Shown here: piece by piece, positions 35,969 through 46,153 of the stretch | How the letters are laid out: every line of letters starts with the position of its first letter | How positions within the stretch are numbered: the stretch's first letter is position 1 | NCBI GenBank assembly: GCA_031550975.1 | Contig: JAVBOC010000005.1 | Coordinates: 62,001 to 126,000, forward strand | Direction of reading: 5' to 3' | DNA: 64,000 nt | From: UBA947 sp031550975 | Lineage (GTDB): Bacteria; Cyanobacteriota; Vampirovibrionia; Gastranaerophilales; Gastranaerophilaceae | Made by a program: the position numbers and the translations under genes | Notes under the pieces: generated by a model | Seen by the model: only the letters and a program-made list of their open reading frames with translations | Databases searched by the model: none | What the model was told of the DNA's origin: nothing

Positions 35969-38143
35969 ATGGAATATAAGTTTATTGAAGAGATTGTTGA
36001 TAAAAAAGATTTGCTCAAATCTGAGGTGCAAAACCCGTTTTTGCTTGAAAATAATCAGACTCAAATCGAAAATATAATTAATTTTCTGCGCTCAGAAAAA
36101 TCCTTGCTGCTTGTGAGTGGATTTCTTGGCACCGGTAAAAGTGCTATTGTGAAGCACTGTTTAAGTTTTTGCACCTCCGAGACCATTATCCTAAGATACA
36201 ATTGTTTTGAAACCACAGCGTTGGATGATATTTTGCTCGAACTCTTTGATGACTTTAAACAACTCACAATGCGTGGTACTATCGGGCATCCTAAAACAAA
36301 ATCGGACAATTTTGTGCAAAAAATCAACTCTTACTTTGCAGAAATTGATAAACCTGTTGTACTTGTTTTAAATTCATTCGAAGAAGTCTTAAAAGACAAT
36401 AAACAAGAAATTCTTGATTTTGTATTGCACCTGGCCCAGTCACCCCAGATAAAAGTAATCCTGATTTCGCGCGTTTTTGTGCAAGGAAGCTTTGCCCTGG
36501 TTACAGCAGATAAAGTTACAATTTTGGCATTGCAAGAACCTATTTTTGAAAAATATTTGCGTGCTGAAGGTTTTAAACAAATAGGCCCGGTTTCGCAAGA
36601 ATTATACAAGCAGTCGCGCGGATATTTTCTATACACGACTCTTTCCATAGAAGTTATGAAACAAAAGAATTATTCGCTGGGAGATTTTTTGGCAGCTCAA
36701 GGCAAAAGTTTATTGTCGTTTAGCGATTTTATTTTGCGCGAAGCGCTCTCGCTTGTTGATCCTGTGAGCGGACACTTGTTTCGATTTTTGACCATAATCC
36801 GCCATCCTGTGCCGACAAAACTTTTGCAGGCGTGGGGGCTTTATGACAAAGAGAAAGTCGACTTTTTTATTGAAAAAAAGATAATTTCAGCGCAAGGCGA
36901 GCAAATTTATCTCGAAGATTATTTCAAAGACATTTTTGAAAACTCAATTCCTGAAAATATCGCGGTAAAGTTGCACAAAAGCTGTGTTGAATTATATGAG
37001 AGTCAACTGCCGCTAAAACCGTTTGAACGTAACTTACTTATTTCGCGCAAGACTATGCGAAGTGAAATAGAATACCACTCAATGTTTATCCCTAAAAAAC
37101 CGATGTTGGAGCAAAAACAGGCAGTGGTAGAGCAACAGGCGCAAGTTGAAACTAAACCTGTTGAAAACAAGGTTGAAAACTTGTCATTCATTTTTGAGAC
37201 TGAAGAATCCGGTGATATCTTAGAAAAAATTGCGGGTTCAATTACCGATTACATAACGATTTCCGATGAGAGAGTAAAAGAACGCGAGGAAATAAAAGCG
37301 CTCTCAATGTCGGATTTGGTTAATCGCGCAAAACAGCAGGAAGAAGCGTATAATTTCCAGAACGCAGCAGAAATTTATCTGCGTGCACTCGCACTTGAAA
37401 ACGAGGATGATTATTACGCGTTTTTGCCGACCCTGCTCACAAAAATCGCCGCGGCTTACGGGAAACTTTCGAATTGGTTTGATTCTCTCAAATACTATGA
37501 GCGTGCAAAAGAATTCTACACTTCTGCAGGTGATGCCAAAAAAGTTAATGAAATGAAATGGGAAATCGCAAATATTTATTATATAACTTTTAAGCGCGAC
37601 AAAGCAAAAGAACTTTTGGAAGAAATTATTAAAACAGCCTCCGGGGGTATTAAAATTAAATCATATTTAATCCTTGCTGATATCGCAGGAGGTGATACAA
37701 AGCTTGCGCGAAACTGCTATGAGCAAGCACTGTCTAACACGACTGAGGACAAAAACATTCTCGCGGAATTGTATTTTAAATACGCACTGATCCTTGACGA
37801 GCAGAATCATCCTGAGCAAGCAGTTCAATATTATAAAAAATGCGCTGAGCTCGGGCAATCAGAGTGGCTCGCCCCGTCTTATTCAAATACCGCGATTATC
37901 TTTGAAGAAACCGGCAACAGCCAGCTTGCGATAAAGTATTTGCTAGAGAGTCTTAGAATTGACGAAACTGCTCGCAATTTTAATGGGATTTATATTTCCT
38001 CAATGAAACTTGGCGATCTTTATTCTCTAAAAGATGGGGAAAAAGCTCATGAATATTACAAAAAAGCCAAAGCTGCAGCGCTTGAACTCAACGAACCGGC
38101 TTACATTGAGATGGCAGACCAGAGAGTGAATGAAAAATGGTAG
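35969..38143 (+). CDS. AAA/STAND-like ATPase with TPR repeats
   Basis: A 724-residue soluble protein. The N-terminal ~330 residues are an ATPase of the ORC/STAND type: Walker A GFLGTGKSA near residues 51-59, a Walker B-like PVVLVLNSFEE near 117-127 and sensor-like ILISRVF. A linker around 370-430 follows. The C-terminal ~290 residues are tetratricopeptide repeats (for example YFKYALILDEQNHPEQAVQY, given in short). Such proteins act as ATP-controlled scaffolds or regulators. It overlaps rsmG by seven bases, so they are co-translated. Partner and signal are unknown. Confidence 0.78.
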   Translation: MEYKFIEEIVDKKDLLKSEVQNPFLLENNQTQIENIINFLRSEKSLLLVSGFLGTGKSAIVKHCLSFCTSETIILRYNCFETTALDDILLELFDDFKQLTMRGTIGHPKTKSDNFVQKINSYFAEIDKPVVLVLNSFEEVLKDNKQEILDFVLHLAQSPQIKVILISRVFVQGSFALVTADKVTILALQEPIFEKYLRAEGFKQIGPVSQELYKQSRGYFLYTTLSIEVMKQKNYSLGDFLAAQGKSLLSFSDFILREALSLVDPVSGHLFRFLTIIRHPVPTKLLQAWGLYDKEKVDFFIEKKIISAQGEQIYLEDYFKDIFENSIPENIAVKLHKSCVELYESQLPLKPFERNLLISRKTMRSEIEYHSMFIPKKPMLEQKQAVVEQQAQVETKPVENKVENLSFIFETEESGDILEKIAGSITDYITISDERVKEREEIKALSMSDLVNRAKQQEEAYNFQNAAEIYLRALALENEDDYYAFLPTLLTKIAAAYGKLSNWFDSLKYYERAKEFYTSAGDAKKVNEMKWEIANIYYITFKRDKAKELLEEIIKTASGGIKIKSYLILADIAGGDTKLARNCYEQALSNTTEDKNILAELYFKYALILDEQNHPEQAVQYYKKCAELGQSEWLAPSYSNTAIIFEETGNSQLAIKYLLESLRIDETARNFNGIYISSMKLGDLYSLKDGEKAHEYYKKAKAAALELNEPAYIEMADQRVNEKW

Positions 38144-38730
38144 ATAAAGCTCAATTTAAAAAATACATTGAAGCTTTTTTAGCACAAAATGCTCGGTTAA
38201 ATCTTATTTCAAAAAACGACGAAAAAGTCTTGTGGGAAAAACATATTTGCGACAGCTTGATGGGTTTTGAAATCTGGCTGGGGAAAAATGACAGGAAGTT
38301 GACCCTCTTAGATATCGGTACCGGCGGCGGGTTTCCATCGGTTCCGATTGCGATTGCGTATCCGCAAATCGAGGTTTATGCGCTTGATAGTATCAGAAAA
38401 AAAATCAATGCTGTCGAGGAAATTAAACAGGAATTGGAGCTGGGAAATCTACACCCGACTTGCGAGCGTGCTGAAAACTTAAAGCAAAAATTTGATATTA
38501 TAACTTCGCGCGCAGTCGCACCGCTGAGCAAACTCGTTGGATATGCAATGCCGCTTTTAGAGCCTGACGGATATTTTATCGCTTATAAATCAGTTAAAGC
38601 GCAGGAAGAAATCAATGATGCAAAATTTGTGCTAAAAAAACATCGCGCAAAAGTCGTCGATATTATAAAATACGATTTGCCTTTACCTGAAAACCATGAA
38701 CGTAATCTTATTATCATCAGGCATGGGTAA
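38137..38730 (+). CDS. rsmG: 16S rRNA (guanine527-N7)-methyltransferase RsmG
   Basis: SAM-dependent methyltransferase modifying G527 of 16S rRNA. At 197 residues it is the usual size. The SAM site is LLDIGTGGGFPSVPIAI near residues 64-80, with the upstream HICDSL block and the downstream ITSRAVAPLSKL and GYFIAYKS. It overlaps the upstream ATPase-TPR gene, and the ATG lies inside its last codons. The family call is firm. Confidence 0.95.
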   Translation: MVDKAQFKKYIEAFLAQNARLNLISKNDEKVLWEKHICDSLMGFEIWLGKNDRKLTLLDIGTGGGFPSVPIAIAYPQIEVYALDSIRKKINAVEEIKQELELGNLHPTCERAENLKQKFDIITSRAVAPLSKLVGYAMPLLEPDGYFIAYKSVKAQEEINDAKFVLKKHRAKVVDIIKYDLPLPENHERNLIIIRHG

Positions 38731-38774
38731 TCATATTTTTGTGATATGCTATGTCATGGAAATAGGAGGCATGT

Positions 38775-39170
38775 ATGAAAAAGATTATTAGTTTATTTTT
38801 CACTTTAGTGTTGACAGTTGGATTGGCGATTGCTGCTGATATCCACCCTGATAACATTAAAAACGACACAGATTACACAAATTACGTTGAGCAAGTGCTT
38901 TTTGAAAGAACGCCAACAGCATTCTCTTACGTGAAAAGACAAATCAAGTACAAAGTTGTTATCGGTAAAGATGGTAAAATCCAAAGCTACGAAGTTTTAG
39001 ATCCATCAGGTTCTGACAAATACGATGCAAAAGTTAAAGACGCTATCACAAGCACCGTATTACCGGCATTCCCGAAAAACACTAAAATGAAAAGCTTAAC
39101 CTTCACATACGACGTTGAAAAACGTGTGAATGTTAAAATCCCTGTTTCAGTTCCGGGATTGAAAAGATAA
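38775..39170 (+). CDS. Exported protein with TonB-like C-terminal domain
   Basis: A 131-residue protein with a signal peptide (MKKIISLFFTLVLTVGLAIA, cut near residue 21). The mature part matches the TonB C-terminal fold: YKVVIGKDGKIQSYEVLDPSG followed by a helix (AKVKDAITSTVLPAF) and a strand (LTFTYDVE). It has no membrane anchor beyond the signal peptide and no Pro-rich linker, so it is a free periplasmic TonB-like domain, not TonB itself. AGGAGG precedes the ATG. It is monocistronic, ending in a strong terminator. Confidence 0.75.
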   Translation: MKKIISLFFTLVLTVGLAIAADIHPDNIKNDTDYTNYVEQVLFERTPTAFSYVKRQIKYKVVIGKDGKIQSYEVLDPSGSDKYDAKVKDAITSTVLPAFPKNTKMKSLTFTYDVEKRVNVKIPVSVPGLKR

Positions 39171-39208
39171 AAAGCCAATAAGTTTTTAATAACTTTATGA
39201 CTTTCAAG

Positions 39209-39236
39209 AAAAAAGACCGAGCAATCGGTCTTTTTT
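39209..39236 (+). terminator. Rho-independent terminator
   Basis: AAAAAGACCGA-GCAA-TCGGTCTTTTTT, about 40 bases after the TonB-like gene. Confidence 0.9.
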
Positions 39237-39342
39237 GTGTTGACGATAAATGCAGGGGTAATTTATTGTGCGACTTGGCAATTGTATAGTGTTCATGGTG
39301 ACTTTAAAATGACAGTTGATGTTTTCTAATGGAGAATTAATT

Positions 39343-39972
39343 ATGATTAATAAACAAATCATTGATGTTAACGTCGGTAATGCTGTCATTGAAGGAGAGC
39401 TGGTTATTCCACAGAACTCTTTAGGAATAGTTTTGTTTGCACACGGCAGCGGAAGCAGTAGATTTAGTGTGAGAAACAACTATGTAGCACAGGTTTTGCA
39501 AAAACATAATTTGGCTACCTTGCTAATTGATTTGCTCACTCGGGAAGAAGATATGAACTACGAAAATCGCTTTAATATAAATATTTTATCTGAACGTTTG
39601 GCGAAAGTAACTCAATGGTTAAAACAAAATGCGGAAACTAAGGATTTAAAGATTGGTTATTTTGGCGCAAGTACAGGAGCCGCAGCAGCGATAAACGCAG
39701 CAGTAGTTGAGCCGGTTTGTGCGGTGGTTTCTCGCGGCGGCAGGGTCGATCTTTCCTACGAATACCTGTCAAAAATAGCGGCTCCGATTTTGCTTATTGT
39801 GGGGGAAGATGACGATATTGTGTTGGAACTCAACAAGCAGGCATACCTGAAGATAAAATGCGAAAAGGAATTGGTGGTTGTGCCGCACGCTACACACCTT
39901 TTTGAAGAACCGGGTACATTGGAGCAAGTCGCGGAACTCTCGGCAAATTGGTTCGTAAAATTCTTTTCGTAA
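39343..39972 (+). CDS. Dienelactone hydrolase-like alpha/beta hydrolase
   Basis: A ~209-residue hydrolase. It shows the alpha/beta fold motifs LFAHGSGSSR (oxyanion region) near residue 35, the nucleophile elbow YFGASTGAAAA (G-x-S-x-G), an acid in VGEDDDIV and a His in PHATHLFEEPG. The start at 39343 is fixed by GGAGAATTAATT; an upstream TTG is less likely. A phosphoribosyltransferase gene follows 57 bases later; in other bacteria these two domains occur side by side or fused, so they probably work together on an unknown nucleotide-like or sugar-phosphate substrate. Confidence 0.85.
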   Translation: MINKQIIDVNVGNAVIEGELVIPQNSLGIVLFAHGSGSSRFSVRNNYVAQVLQKHNLATLLIDLLTREEDMNYENRFNINILSERLAKVTQWLKQNAETKDLKIGYFGASTGAAAAINAAVVEPVCAVVSRGGRVDLSYEYLSKIAAPILLIVGEDDDIVLELNKQAYLKIKCEKELVVVPHATHLFEEPGTLEQVAELSANWFVKFFS

Positions 39973-40028
39973 ATAAGAGGAAAGAATTGCGATTAAATAA
40001 GTGAAGCAAATAAAAGACCGGAGGTCTT

Positions 40029-40664
40029 ATGATTTATAAAGACAGGCAAGATGCAGGGCAAGCGCTTGCTCTAAATTTAAAAAAATATGCACCCGAGAAA
40101 CCGATTATTTTAGCTTTGCCTCGCGGCGGGGTGGTGCTTGGTTATGAAGTTGCGCAAGAACTAAATGCTCCGCTGGATGTCATTGTGCCGAGAAAAATTG
40201 GTGCGCCTTTTAATCCGGAATTGGGGATTGGGGCAATAGCACCGGGAGGAGTCAAAGTCTTGAACAATGAAATAATAGGAGGGTTCAATATTTCGCAAGA
40301 AGAAATTGACCAGATTATAAAAGCAGAAACTATTGAGATGAGCAGACGCATAAAACTTTATCGCAGAAACTTGCCTGATATTGATTTGACAGACAGAACG
40401 GTAATTGTTGTTGATGACGGGGTCGCAACAGGAGTCAGCACTCTGGCTGCGGTGCTTTCTATTAAGCAATTAAACCCAAAACAAATTATTCTGGCAATTC
40501 CTGTTTGTCCGCTTGGTTCGATACACATGTTTGAGGAGTATGTGAACGATTTTGTGTGCCTGAACGCGATGGCAAATTTTTATGCAGTCGGTGCTTATTA
40601 CGAGGACTTTGCGCAAACAACAGACGAAGAAGTTATTGATTTACTTGAACGTTCAAAAAGATAA
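40029..40664 (+). CDS. Phosphoribosyltransferase
   Basis: A 211-residue type I phosphoribosyltransferase. The PRPP loop is TVIVVDDGVATGVST near residues 122-136. The N-terminal part KPIILALPRGGVVLGYEVA matches the family that pairs with dienelactone hydrolase-like proteins. A GGAGGTCTT ribosome site precedes the ATG. The substrate is not known; it is not PyrR, since PyrR's conserved regions are not evident. It converges on typA. Confidence 0.87.
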   Translation: MIYKDRQDAGQALALNLKKYAPEKPIILALPRGGVVLGYEVAQELNAPLDVIVPRKIGAPFNPELGIGAIAPGGVKVLNNEIIGGFNISQEEIDQIIKAETIEMSRRIKLYRRNLPDIDLTDRTVIVVDDGVATGVSTLAAVLSIKQLNPKQIILAIPVCPLGSIHMFEEYVNDFVCLNAMANFYAVGAYYEDFAQTTDEEVIDLLERSKR

Positions 40665-40674
40665 GGAGTGATTG

Positions 40675-42468
40675 CTAAAACTTCCATTTAACCAAGTCGG
40701 CTTTGCGCACGCGGACATTTTCCGGTGTGATTTCGACTAATTCATCATCTGCGATATATTCAAGACAATCTTCAAGTGACATCAGTTTTGGCGCTTGTAA
40801 AGTTACCATTACATCAGCCGTTGCGCTTCGCATGTTAGTTAATTTCTTTGTTTTGCAAATGTTCACGGCGATATCTTGGAGCCTGTTGCATTCTCCGATA
40901 ATCATTCCGCGATAAACCTTTGTTTTTGGGGTCACAAAGAAAACTCCACGGTCTTCAAATTGAGCTAATGCATAAGGAATTGCCTCCCCTTGCTCGTGTG
41001 CGATAATCGAGCCATTACGTTGTCTTGGGATGTCGCCCGCGAAAGGTCTGTAGTGCAAAAACGTGTGATACATAATCCCTTCGCCGCGTGTCATTCTGAT
41101 GAATTCACTTCTAAAGCCGATTAATCCGCGTGCAGGGATATGGAAGGTCAAAGTTGTACGGCCGTTTCCGGTTTGCATATCTCTCATTTCACCTTTTCTG
41201 CCTGCAAGTCGCTCAATTGAGCTTCCCGCATAATTTTCAGGGACATCAACAATAAGGTTTTCATAAGGTTCACAAAGCTCGTTGTTAATGGTTTTGAAAA
41301 TAACTTCGGGTTTAGAAACCGCAAACTCAAAACCTTCGCGTCGCATAGTTTCAATCAAAATCCCAAGGTGTAATTCGCCGCGTCCGCTTACTCTGAAAAC
41401 ATCAGTGCTGTCTGTGTCTTCAACGCGTAAGCTTACATTTTTTTCGAGTTCGTTATAAAGTCGTTTTCTGATTTGGCGGCTGGTAACAAATTTCCCTTCA
41501 GTTCCTGCGAACGGGCTGTCGTTTACAGAAAAGTTCATCTGCAAAGTCGGTTCGTCAACTGTAATTAGCGGCAATGGTTCTACACAATCGTTTGCGCAAA
41601 TCGTTTCGCCGATTTGGATATCGGAAAATCCTGCAATTCCCACAATGTCGCCGGCAAATGCTTCTTCAATTTCTACTCTGCCTAAATCCTTGAAGCCAAA
41701 AAGTTTTGTGATTTTGCCTTTAGATGTTGAGCCGTCGGCTGCGACTACTGTCACCTGCTCTTGCGATTTGACTTTACCGTTGACGATTCGTCCGATGACG
41801 ATTCTGCCCACATATTCGTTGTAATCAAGCGTTGTTGCCTGAAACTGCAGCGGCTTACTCTCATCAGCAATCGGAGCCGGAATGTTTTTCATAATGCAGT
41901 CTAGAAGCGGAGTCATATCGACTCTTTTGTCGTCCAATTCCTTAATCGCAAATCCATTCAAGCTGCTGGCAAAAATAAATGGGAAATCCATTAAGTCTTC
42001 TCTGTCAGTTAGTTCCGTGAATAAATCAAAAACTTTATCTAATGCGGTCAGAGGTTCGCCTGCGGGTTTGTCGATTTTGTTTACAACAACGATTATTTTT
42101 AAACCCAACTCAAGTGCCTTTGAAAGCACAAAACGTGTTTGTGGCATAGGGCCTTCAGCCGCGTCAACGATTAAAAGTGCACCATCAACCATGCCCAGAA
42201 CCCGTTCGACTTCCCCGCCAAAATCCGCGTGACCGGGGGTGTCAACGACATTTATTTTGCAGCCTTGATAATCGATGGAAATATTTTTGGAAAGAATTGT
42301 AATCCCGCGTTCACGCTCAATATCGTTGTTGTCGAGTGCGCGCTCTTGCACCTGTTGATTCTCTCTAAAGGCTCCGCACTGTTTTAACAAGCAGTCAACC
42401 AGAGTTGTTTTTCCATGGTCAACGTGAGCGATAATCGCTATGTTTCTAATATTTTCATTCTTAATCAT
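40675..42468 (-). CDS. typA: Ribosome-associated GTPase TypA/BipA
   Basis: Translational GTPase related to EF-G, involved in ribosome assembly and stress. At 597 residues it is full length. GTPase motifs are AHVDHGKTTLVD (G1), ERGITI (G2), DTPGHADFGGEVER (G3) and VVNKIDKP (G4). The C-terminal BipA domain has RGLIGFRSEF and GEAIPYALAQFEDRG. A GGAAAG ribosome site precedes the ATG. It is a single-gene unit on the minus strand. Confidence 0.96.
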   Translation of the reverse strand: MIKNENIRNIAIIAHVDHGKTTLVDCLLKQCGAFRENQQVQERALDNNDIERERGITILSKNISIDYQGCKINVVDTPGHADFGGEVERVLGMVDGALLIVDAAEGPMPQTRFVLSKALELGLKIIVVVNKIDKPAGEPLTALDKVFDLFTELTDREDLMDFPFIFASSLNGFAIKELDDKRVDMTPLLDCIMKNIPAPIADESKPLQFQATTLDYNEYVGRIVIGRIVNGKVKSQEQVTVVAADGSTSKGKITKLFGFKDLGRVEIEEAFAGDIVGIAGFSDIQIGETICANDCVEPLPLITVDEPTLQMNFSVNDSPFAGTEGKFVTSRQIRKRLYNELEKNVSLRVEDTDSTDVFRVSGRGELHLGILIETMRREGFEFAVSKPEVIFKTINNELCEPYENLIVDVPENYAGSSIERLAGRKGEMRDMQTGNGRTTLTFHIPARGLIGFRSEFIRMTRGEGIMYHTFLHYRPFAGDIPRQRNGSIIAHEQGEAIPYALAQFEDRGVFFVTPKTKVYRGMIIGECNRLQDIAVNICKTKKLTNMRSATADVMVTLQAPKLMSLEDCLEYIADDELVEITPENVRVRKADLVKWKF

Positions 42469-42564
42469 TTCGGCTTTCCAATCGGTGTAAATGTATAGGT
42501 AACAGTTAATTTTACAACGCTGATTTTAAGTTGGCAAGTTTTTGTTTGAAAAAATCCTATTCCG

Positions 42565-45500
42565 TCACCATTTATAACTCAAGCCGCCTTGGAATGCGAT
42601 CCCGGTTCTGCCGCCGTTTCTGGCTGTTACTTGCGCATAAGCCATCCAGTTATCCTGAAACGCCTTTGTTCCGCCAATACCATAGTCGATATATCCGTGT
42701 CTCATTCTCACCCACGGCAGATCAACTCCGTCAACAGTGCCGCTAACTTTGTCGTTAATGTTATACATATACTGAACAGCTAAATAGACGGTCCAGTCCT
42801 CCCTGCCGTAAATTATATTCAATCCGGGCGATAGCCCAATCCCGTTAAAATATCCGACACTCATTGGCAGATTTCCGAAACTAGAGGTCCAATTTTGTTT
42901 ACCTATAGCGGTGTATGCCATCATTAATGTGGGCTGAATAATCCAATCTTCGCGCGGATGGAAGTTGTAAGAAACTTTACCCGCTGTTCCCGCAATCCAG
43001 TTTCCAAAGTTATCATCAAAACCGTTTATTGACATCTCGTTAAGGAAGCCTCCGCCAAACGCGAGCAAGGAACCGATAAATTCACCCCTCATCCAGGTAC
43101 CCATAAGGCCGCCCTGACCGCCGTTTTGATACATAGTAACATTATCAAAACTCTGACGTCCGCCATTGTAACTTATATAAGCAGTTGGCAAGAATTTCCA
43201 ACCGTCTCTTAGTTCGATTGCATCAAAATCCGCACCCACAATGCCGCCGTAAATCGTGTTGTTTGGGTTAAGCCCTTGTGTAAGTGCTAGTTTTTCTATA
43301 GATGTATACGGCTTAAACCACAAGCTGCCGCCGTCGCGCTTGTATTGATATGGTGCGAACTGGGGGATAATCGCTGCGTATTTGTTTGAGTTTTTAAGTT
43401 TAGCAACAAGAGATTGGCTGTCTAAATACACATGGTCAAATAATAAATTATCGATTACTAATTGGTGATAATATGTTGCACCCGAGGCAACCTGTCCGGC
43501 GTAAACAGTCGGATTGAAGCCTTGCCAATTAATCCCGTACCAGCCGTTATTATAAGAGGTCAGTCCGTATTTCCCGATAGGGGTGGTGATTTGCTTCCCG
43601 GGGGCAGTGAAAACGATGTCATCATCTATGGCGCTTGCTTCAAACACTTGAACATCAAAGCTTTTATTGACCGAAGTTTTTCCACCAAGCATATAAAAGT
43701 CAGATAAATTAATATTTGCTGGCCCGTTTTCTGCTGCTATGCCACCGTTAAAGGTAAATTTATCGGCGGTTTTGGTGACAGGGTCGATATCAACCTTGAA
43801 ATTAGCGCCTTCTGAACCCACTACTAGCTGATTGTTTACAACACTACTAGTAACAGAGCTGTTCATTGAGTTGACTGTCCCGTTATTCATAAACAAATTG
43901 TCTGCGCCTGTTACAGAAGCAGTCATAAGCATCGGAGGTGTTCCCTGGGTGAAGAATGCAGAATCCCCCAAATGCAATGTTGAACCTGAATTTATATGAA
44001 CATTGCCGCCGGAAATAGAACTGTTATCCCCTAAAATAAAATCAGTACCGTTTTGCAGTTTAAAATCACCGCTTGATTGGTTTAAAGTCCCCAATTTATT
44101 GTTTTGAAATCCATCTAAAATCAAAGTGCCGGCATTATCAAAATGCCCCTCCCAGTTGTCCCCCGAATCCAACGTAACAGTTCCTTGGTTGGATATAGCA
44201 GAATTGCTATGAAGGTTTACAACTGCCGCGCCCTCAATTGTATCAAGCGGATTATTTAAGTTTAGCACAGCAGAATTACTCTCTGCTCCGATGTTGAGAT
44301 TTCCCCCGTTAACATTAATTACCCCTGTTGATTCGGGTTTTGTCGCAGAAGTCATCCAATTAACCGTGCCGCCGTCAATTGTGCTTGTGCCGCCGAAGAA
44401 CCCTCCGTCAACATTTGTAGTTCCTTCTGTTTGGTGGAAGTTTCCTGTGAATCTTGAGCTGTCACCGGATTGGGATAAAATTAATGTTCCGGTATTTGTT
44501 TTATTTATCTGACCTTTGCCTGAAAATCCGCCTCCGATTATTACATTTGAGTCCCCATTAATATTGATTGTTCCTAATTCAGTGTTATGAATGTCATTCA
44601 ATCCTACAGCGTCTGTGTTGTTAGAGAATTTAATATCTCCGCCGTTTGCGCTCAAGTCGAGTTGTGCTTTATTATATATCGCGCCGCCGGAGACTCCGGT
44701 ATTGTTTGCTGAAACAACAGTTCCTTGTTTAATTACAGTAGTCCCATCGTTATAGAGTGCGCCACCGTTGTTGTACGCGCTATTGCTTTCCAAGCTTGTG
44801 TTTTCCAAAGACATTTGAGCATGATAATTATAAATCGCCCCCCCGCTGCTGTTTGCGGTGTTATTTTTTATAGACGAACTACTAACCGTCGTTGTCCCGT
44901 TGTGTGAAACAATTGCACCACCATGAATACCGGCTGCGTTTCCATCAAAAGAGGAATTGCTTATTGTTGTGTCGCTTTCAAATGTATAGACCGCACCGCC
45001 ATCATCTCCTGCTTGATTTCCTTTGAAAGCCGAATTGTTTATTTTGGCTTCCGCTTGGAAATTCGTAATCGCACCGCCATCTTGATGACAGTTGTTTGAG
45101 GTAAAAGTGTTTTCCTCCACTGTTAATTTCGAGCCGAAGCTGTTATTTATTGCTCCGCCGTGTAACTCGGCTTTGTTATTTGAGAAAATATTGCCCTTGC
45201 CAAGCGTAGTTGAGCCGCTGTCGATGTCGATTGCACCACCCCAATAGGCCTGGTTATTCTCAAAAGTAGATTGAGAAATATTTAACACCGAATTATTAGA
45301 AAGTATTGCACCCCCAATTTCTGTCGCTTTATTTCCGGAAAATTGTGTGTCTTCAATATTCATTGTTGAACCATGAGCATTGACGATTGAGCCGCCATTT
45401 TTAGAAGAGTTTTCTGTAAAAGTGACACTCTTGTCGGAGGAAATAATGTTAATCGTCCCCCCGTGGTTATAGATTGCCCCGCTGTTTCCCGTGGTGCTGT

Positions 45501-45969
45501 TACTTGAAAATGAAGTTGTGCCTGTTATATTGACTGTCCCTTCTTGGTTATATAAAGCGCCACTTCCTGAAATGTTGTTGTCGTGGTCAAAAGTGATATT
45601 TTCAAGTCCAAGATTTTGCTCGTTATAAATTGCCGGCATGTCTTCACCGACATTGGTCAACGTCAGATTAGACATAGTCGAAGACTTAGCGCTGTCTATG
45701 AACTGAAAGCCTTTTTTATGCTCCAAATCTATTATCGGATTTGATAACCCTGAGATGTCCACATTCCCGGTAATCTTTGGCAAATTACCTTCTGTCATAT
45801 CTCCGCTGACTTCAATGTGATAACGGCCATCAATTCTTGTGTTGGCGTCATTGATTGCCCCGGACAATGAGTTCGCCCCAGGGATTAGCGCGTCTGCTCC
45901 GTATACGGTAATATTGCTTGCAAACATCGCAAAAAGCATTACGCTTGATAGCAATTTTTTATTATTCAT
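42565..45969 (-). CDS. Pmp-like autotransporter adhesin
   Basis: A 1,134-residue surface protein (1,157 if translation starts at 46038). A signal peptide (KKLLSSVMLFAMFASNITVYGA) is followed by a long passenger with many repeats of the Chlamydia Pmp type, FxxN and GGA(I/V): FSGNKATEIGGAI, FENNQAYWGGAI, FKGNQAGDDGGAV, FDGNAAGIHGGAI. This predicts a right-handed beta helix. The last ~270 residues are an autotransporter barrel ending in GLSYKW, with a terminal aromatic as BAM requires. I chose 45969 because the signal peptide begins there; the 46038 start would add 23 residues. Likely role is adhesion, which is inference. Confidence 0.85.
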   Translation of the reverse strand: MNNKKLLSSVMLFAMFASNITVYGADALIPGANSLSGAINDANTRIDGRYHIEVSGDMTEGNLPKITGNVDISGLSNPIIDLEHKKGFQFIDSAKSSTMSNLTLTNVGEDMPAIYNEQNLGLENITFDHDNNISGSGALYNQEGTVNITGTTSFSSNSTTGNSGAIYNHGGTINIISSDKSVTFTENSSKNGGSIVNAHGSTMNIEDTQFSGNKATEIGGAILSNNSVLNISQSTFENNQAYWGGAIDIDSGSTTLGKGNIFSNNKAELHGGAINNSFGSKLTVEENTFTSNNCHQDGGAITNFQAEAKINNSAFKGNQAGDDGGAVYTFESDTTISNSSFDGNAAGIHGGAIVSHNGTTTVSSSSIKNNTANSSGGAIYNYHAQMSLENTSLESNSAYNNGGALYNDGTTVIKQGTVVSANNTGVSGGAIYNKAQLDLSANGGDIKFSNNTDAVGLNDIHNTELGTININGDSNVIIGGGFSGKGQINKTNTGTLILSQSGDSSRFTGNFHQTEGTTNVDGGFFGGTSTIDGGTVNWMTSATKPESTGVINVNGGNLNIGAESNSAVLNLNNPLDTIEGAAVVNLHSNSAISNQGTVTLDSGDNWEGHFDNAGTLILDGFQNNKLGTLNQSSGDFKLQNGTDFILGDNSSISGGNVHINSGSTLHLGDSAFFTQGTPPMLMTASVTGADNLFMNNGTVNSMNSSVTSSVVNNQLVVGSEGANFKVDIDPVTKTADKFTFNGGIAAENGPANINLSDFYMLGGKTSVNKSFDVQVFEASAIDDDIVFTAPGKQITTPIGKYGLTSYNNGWYGINWQGFNPTVYAGQVASGATYYHQLVIDNLLFDHVYLDSQSLVAKLKNSNKYAAIIPQFAPYQYKRDGGSLWFKPYTSIEKLALTQGLNPNNTIYGGIVGADFDAIELRDGWKFLPTAYISYNGGRQSFDNVTMYQNGGQGGLMGTWMRGEFIGSLLAFGGGFLNEMSINGFDDNFGNWIAGTAGKVSYNFHPREDWIIQPTLMMAYTAIGKQNWTSSFGNLPMSVGYFNGIGLSPGLNIIYGREDWTVYLAVQYMYNINDKVSGTVDGVDLPWVRMRHGYIDYGIGGTKAFQDNWMAYAQVTARNGGRTGIAFQGGLSYKW

Positions 45970-46034
45970 CTTGAAATTTATCCCCAATTTTTCTTCAAGA
46001 TGATAATAAGTATTATCTTGAATCCTTACATTAG

Positions 46035-46091
46035 CCATACGGTTAATGCATTATATTTAATTACCTGTGCCGACCATATGGCTAATGCATT
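46035..46091 (+). repeat. Direct repeat between the autotransporter and MlaA-hydrolase genes
   Basis: CCATACGGTTAATGCATT (46035-46052) and CCATATGGCTAATGCATT (46074-46091), 39 bases apart, 16 of 18 identical. It is a candidate regulator-binding pair in a divergent promoter region. Confidence 0.5.
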
Positions 46092-46153
46092 TTCCTTCTT
46101 AACCCAAATACAATAGATGAAAATTGCAATAGATAAGTTCAGTTAGGAAAAAT

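Noticed and set aside
40029..40664. PyrR regulator of the pyrimidine operon
   Set aside because: It is a phosphoribosyltransferase, but its layout and its hydrolase partner point to a different family.
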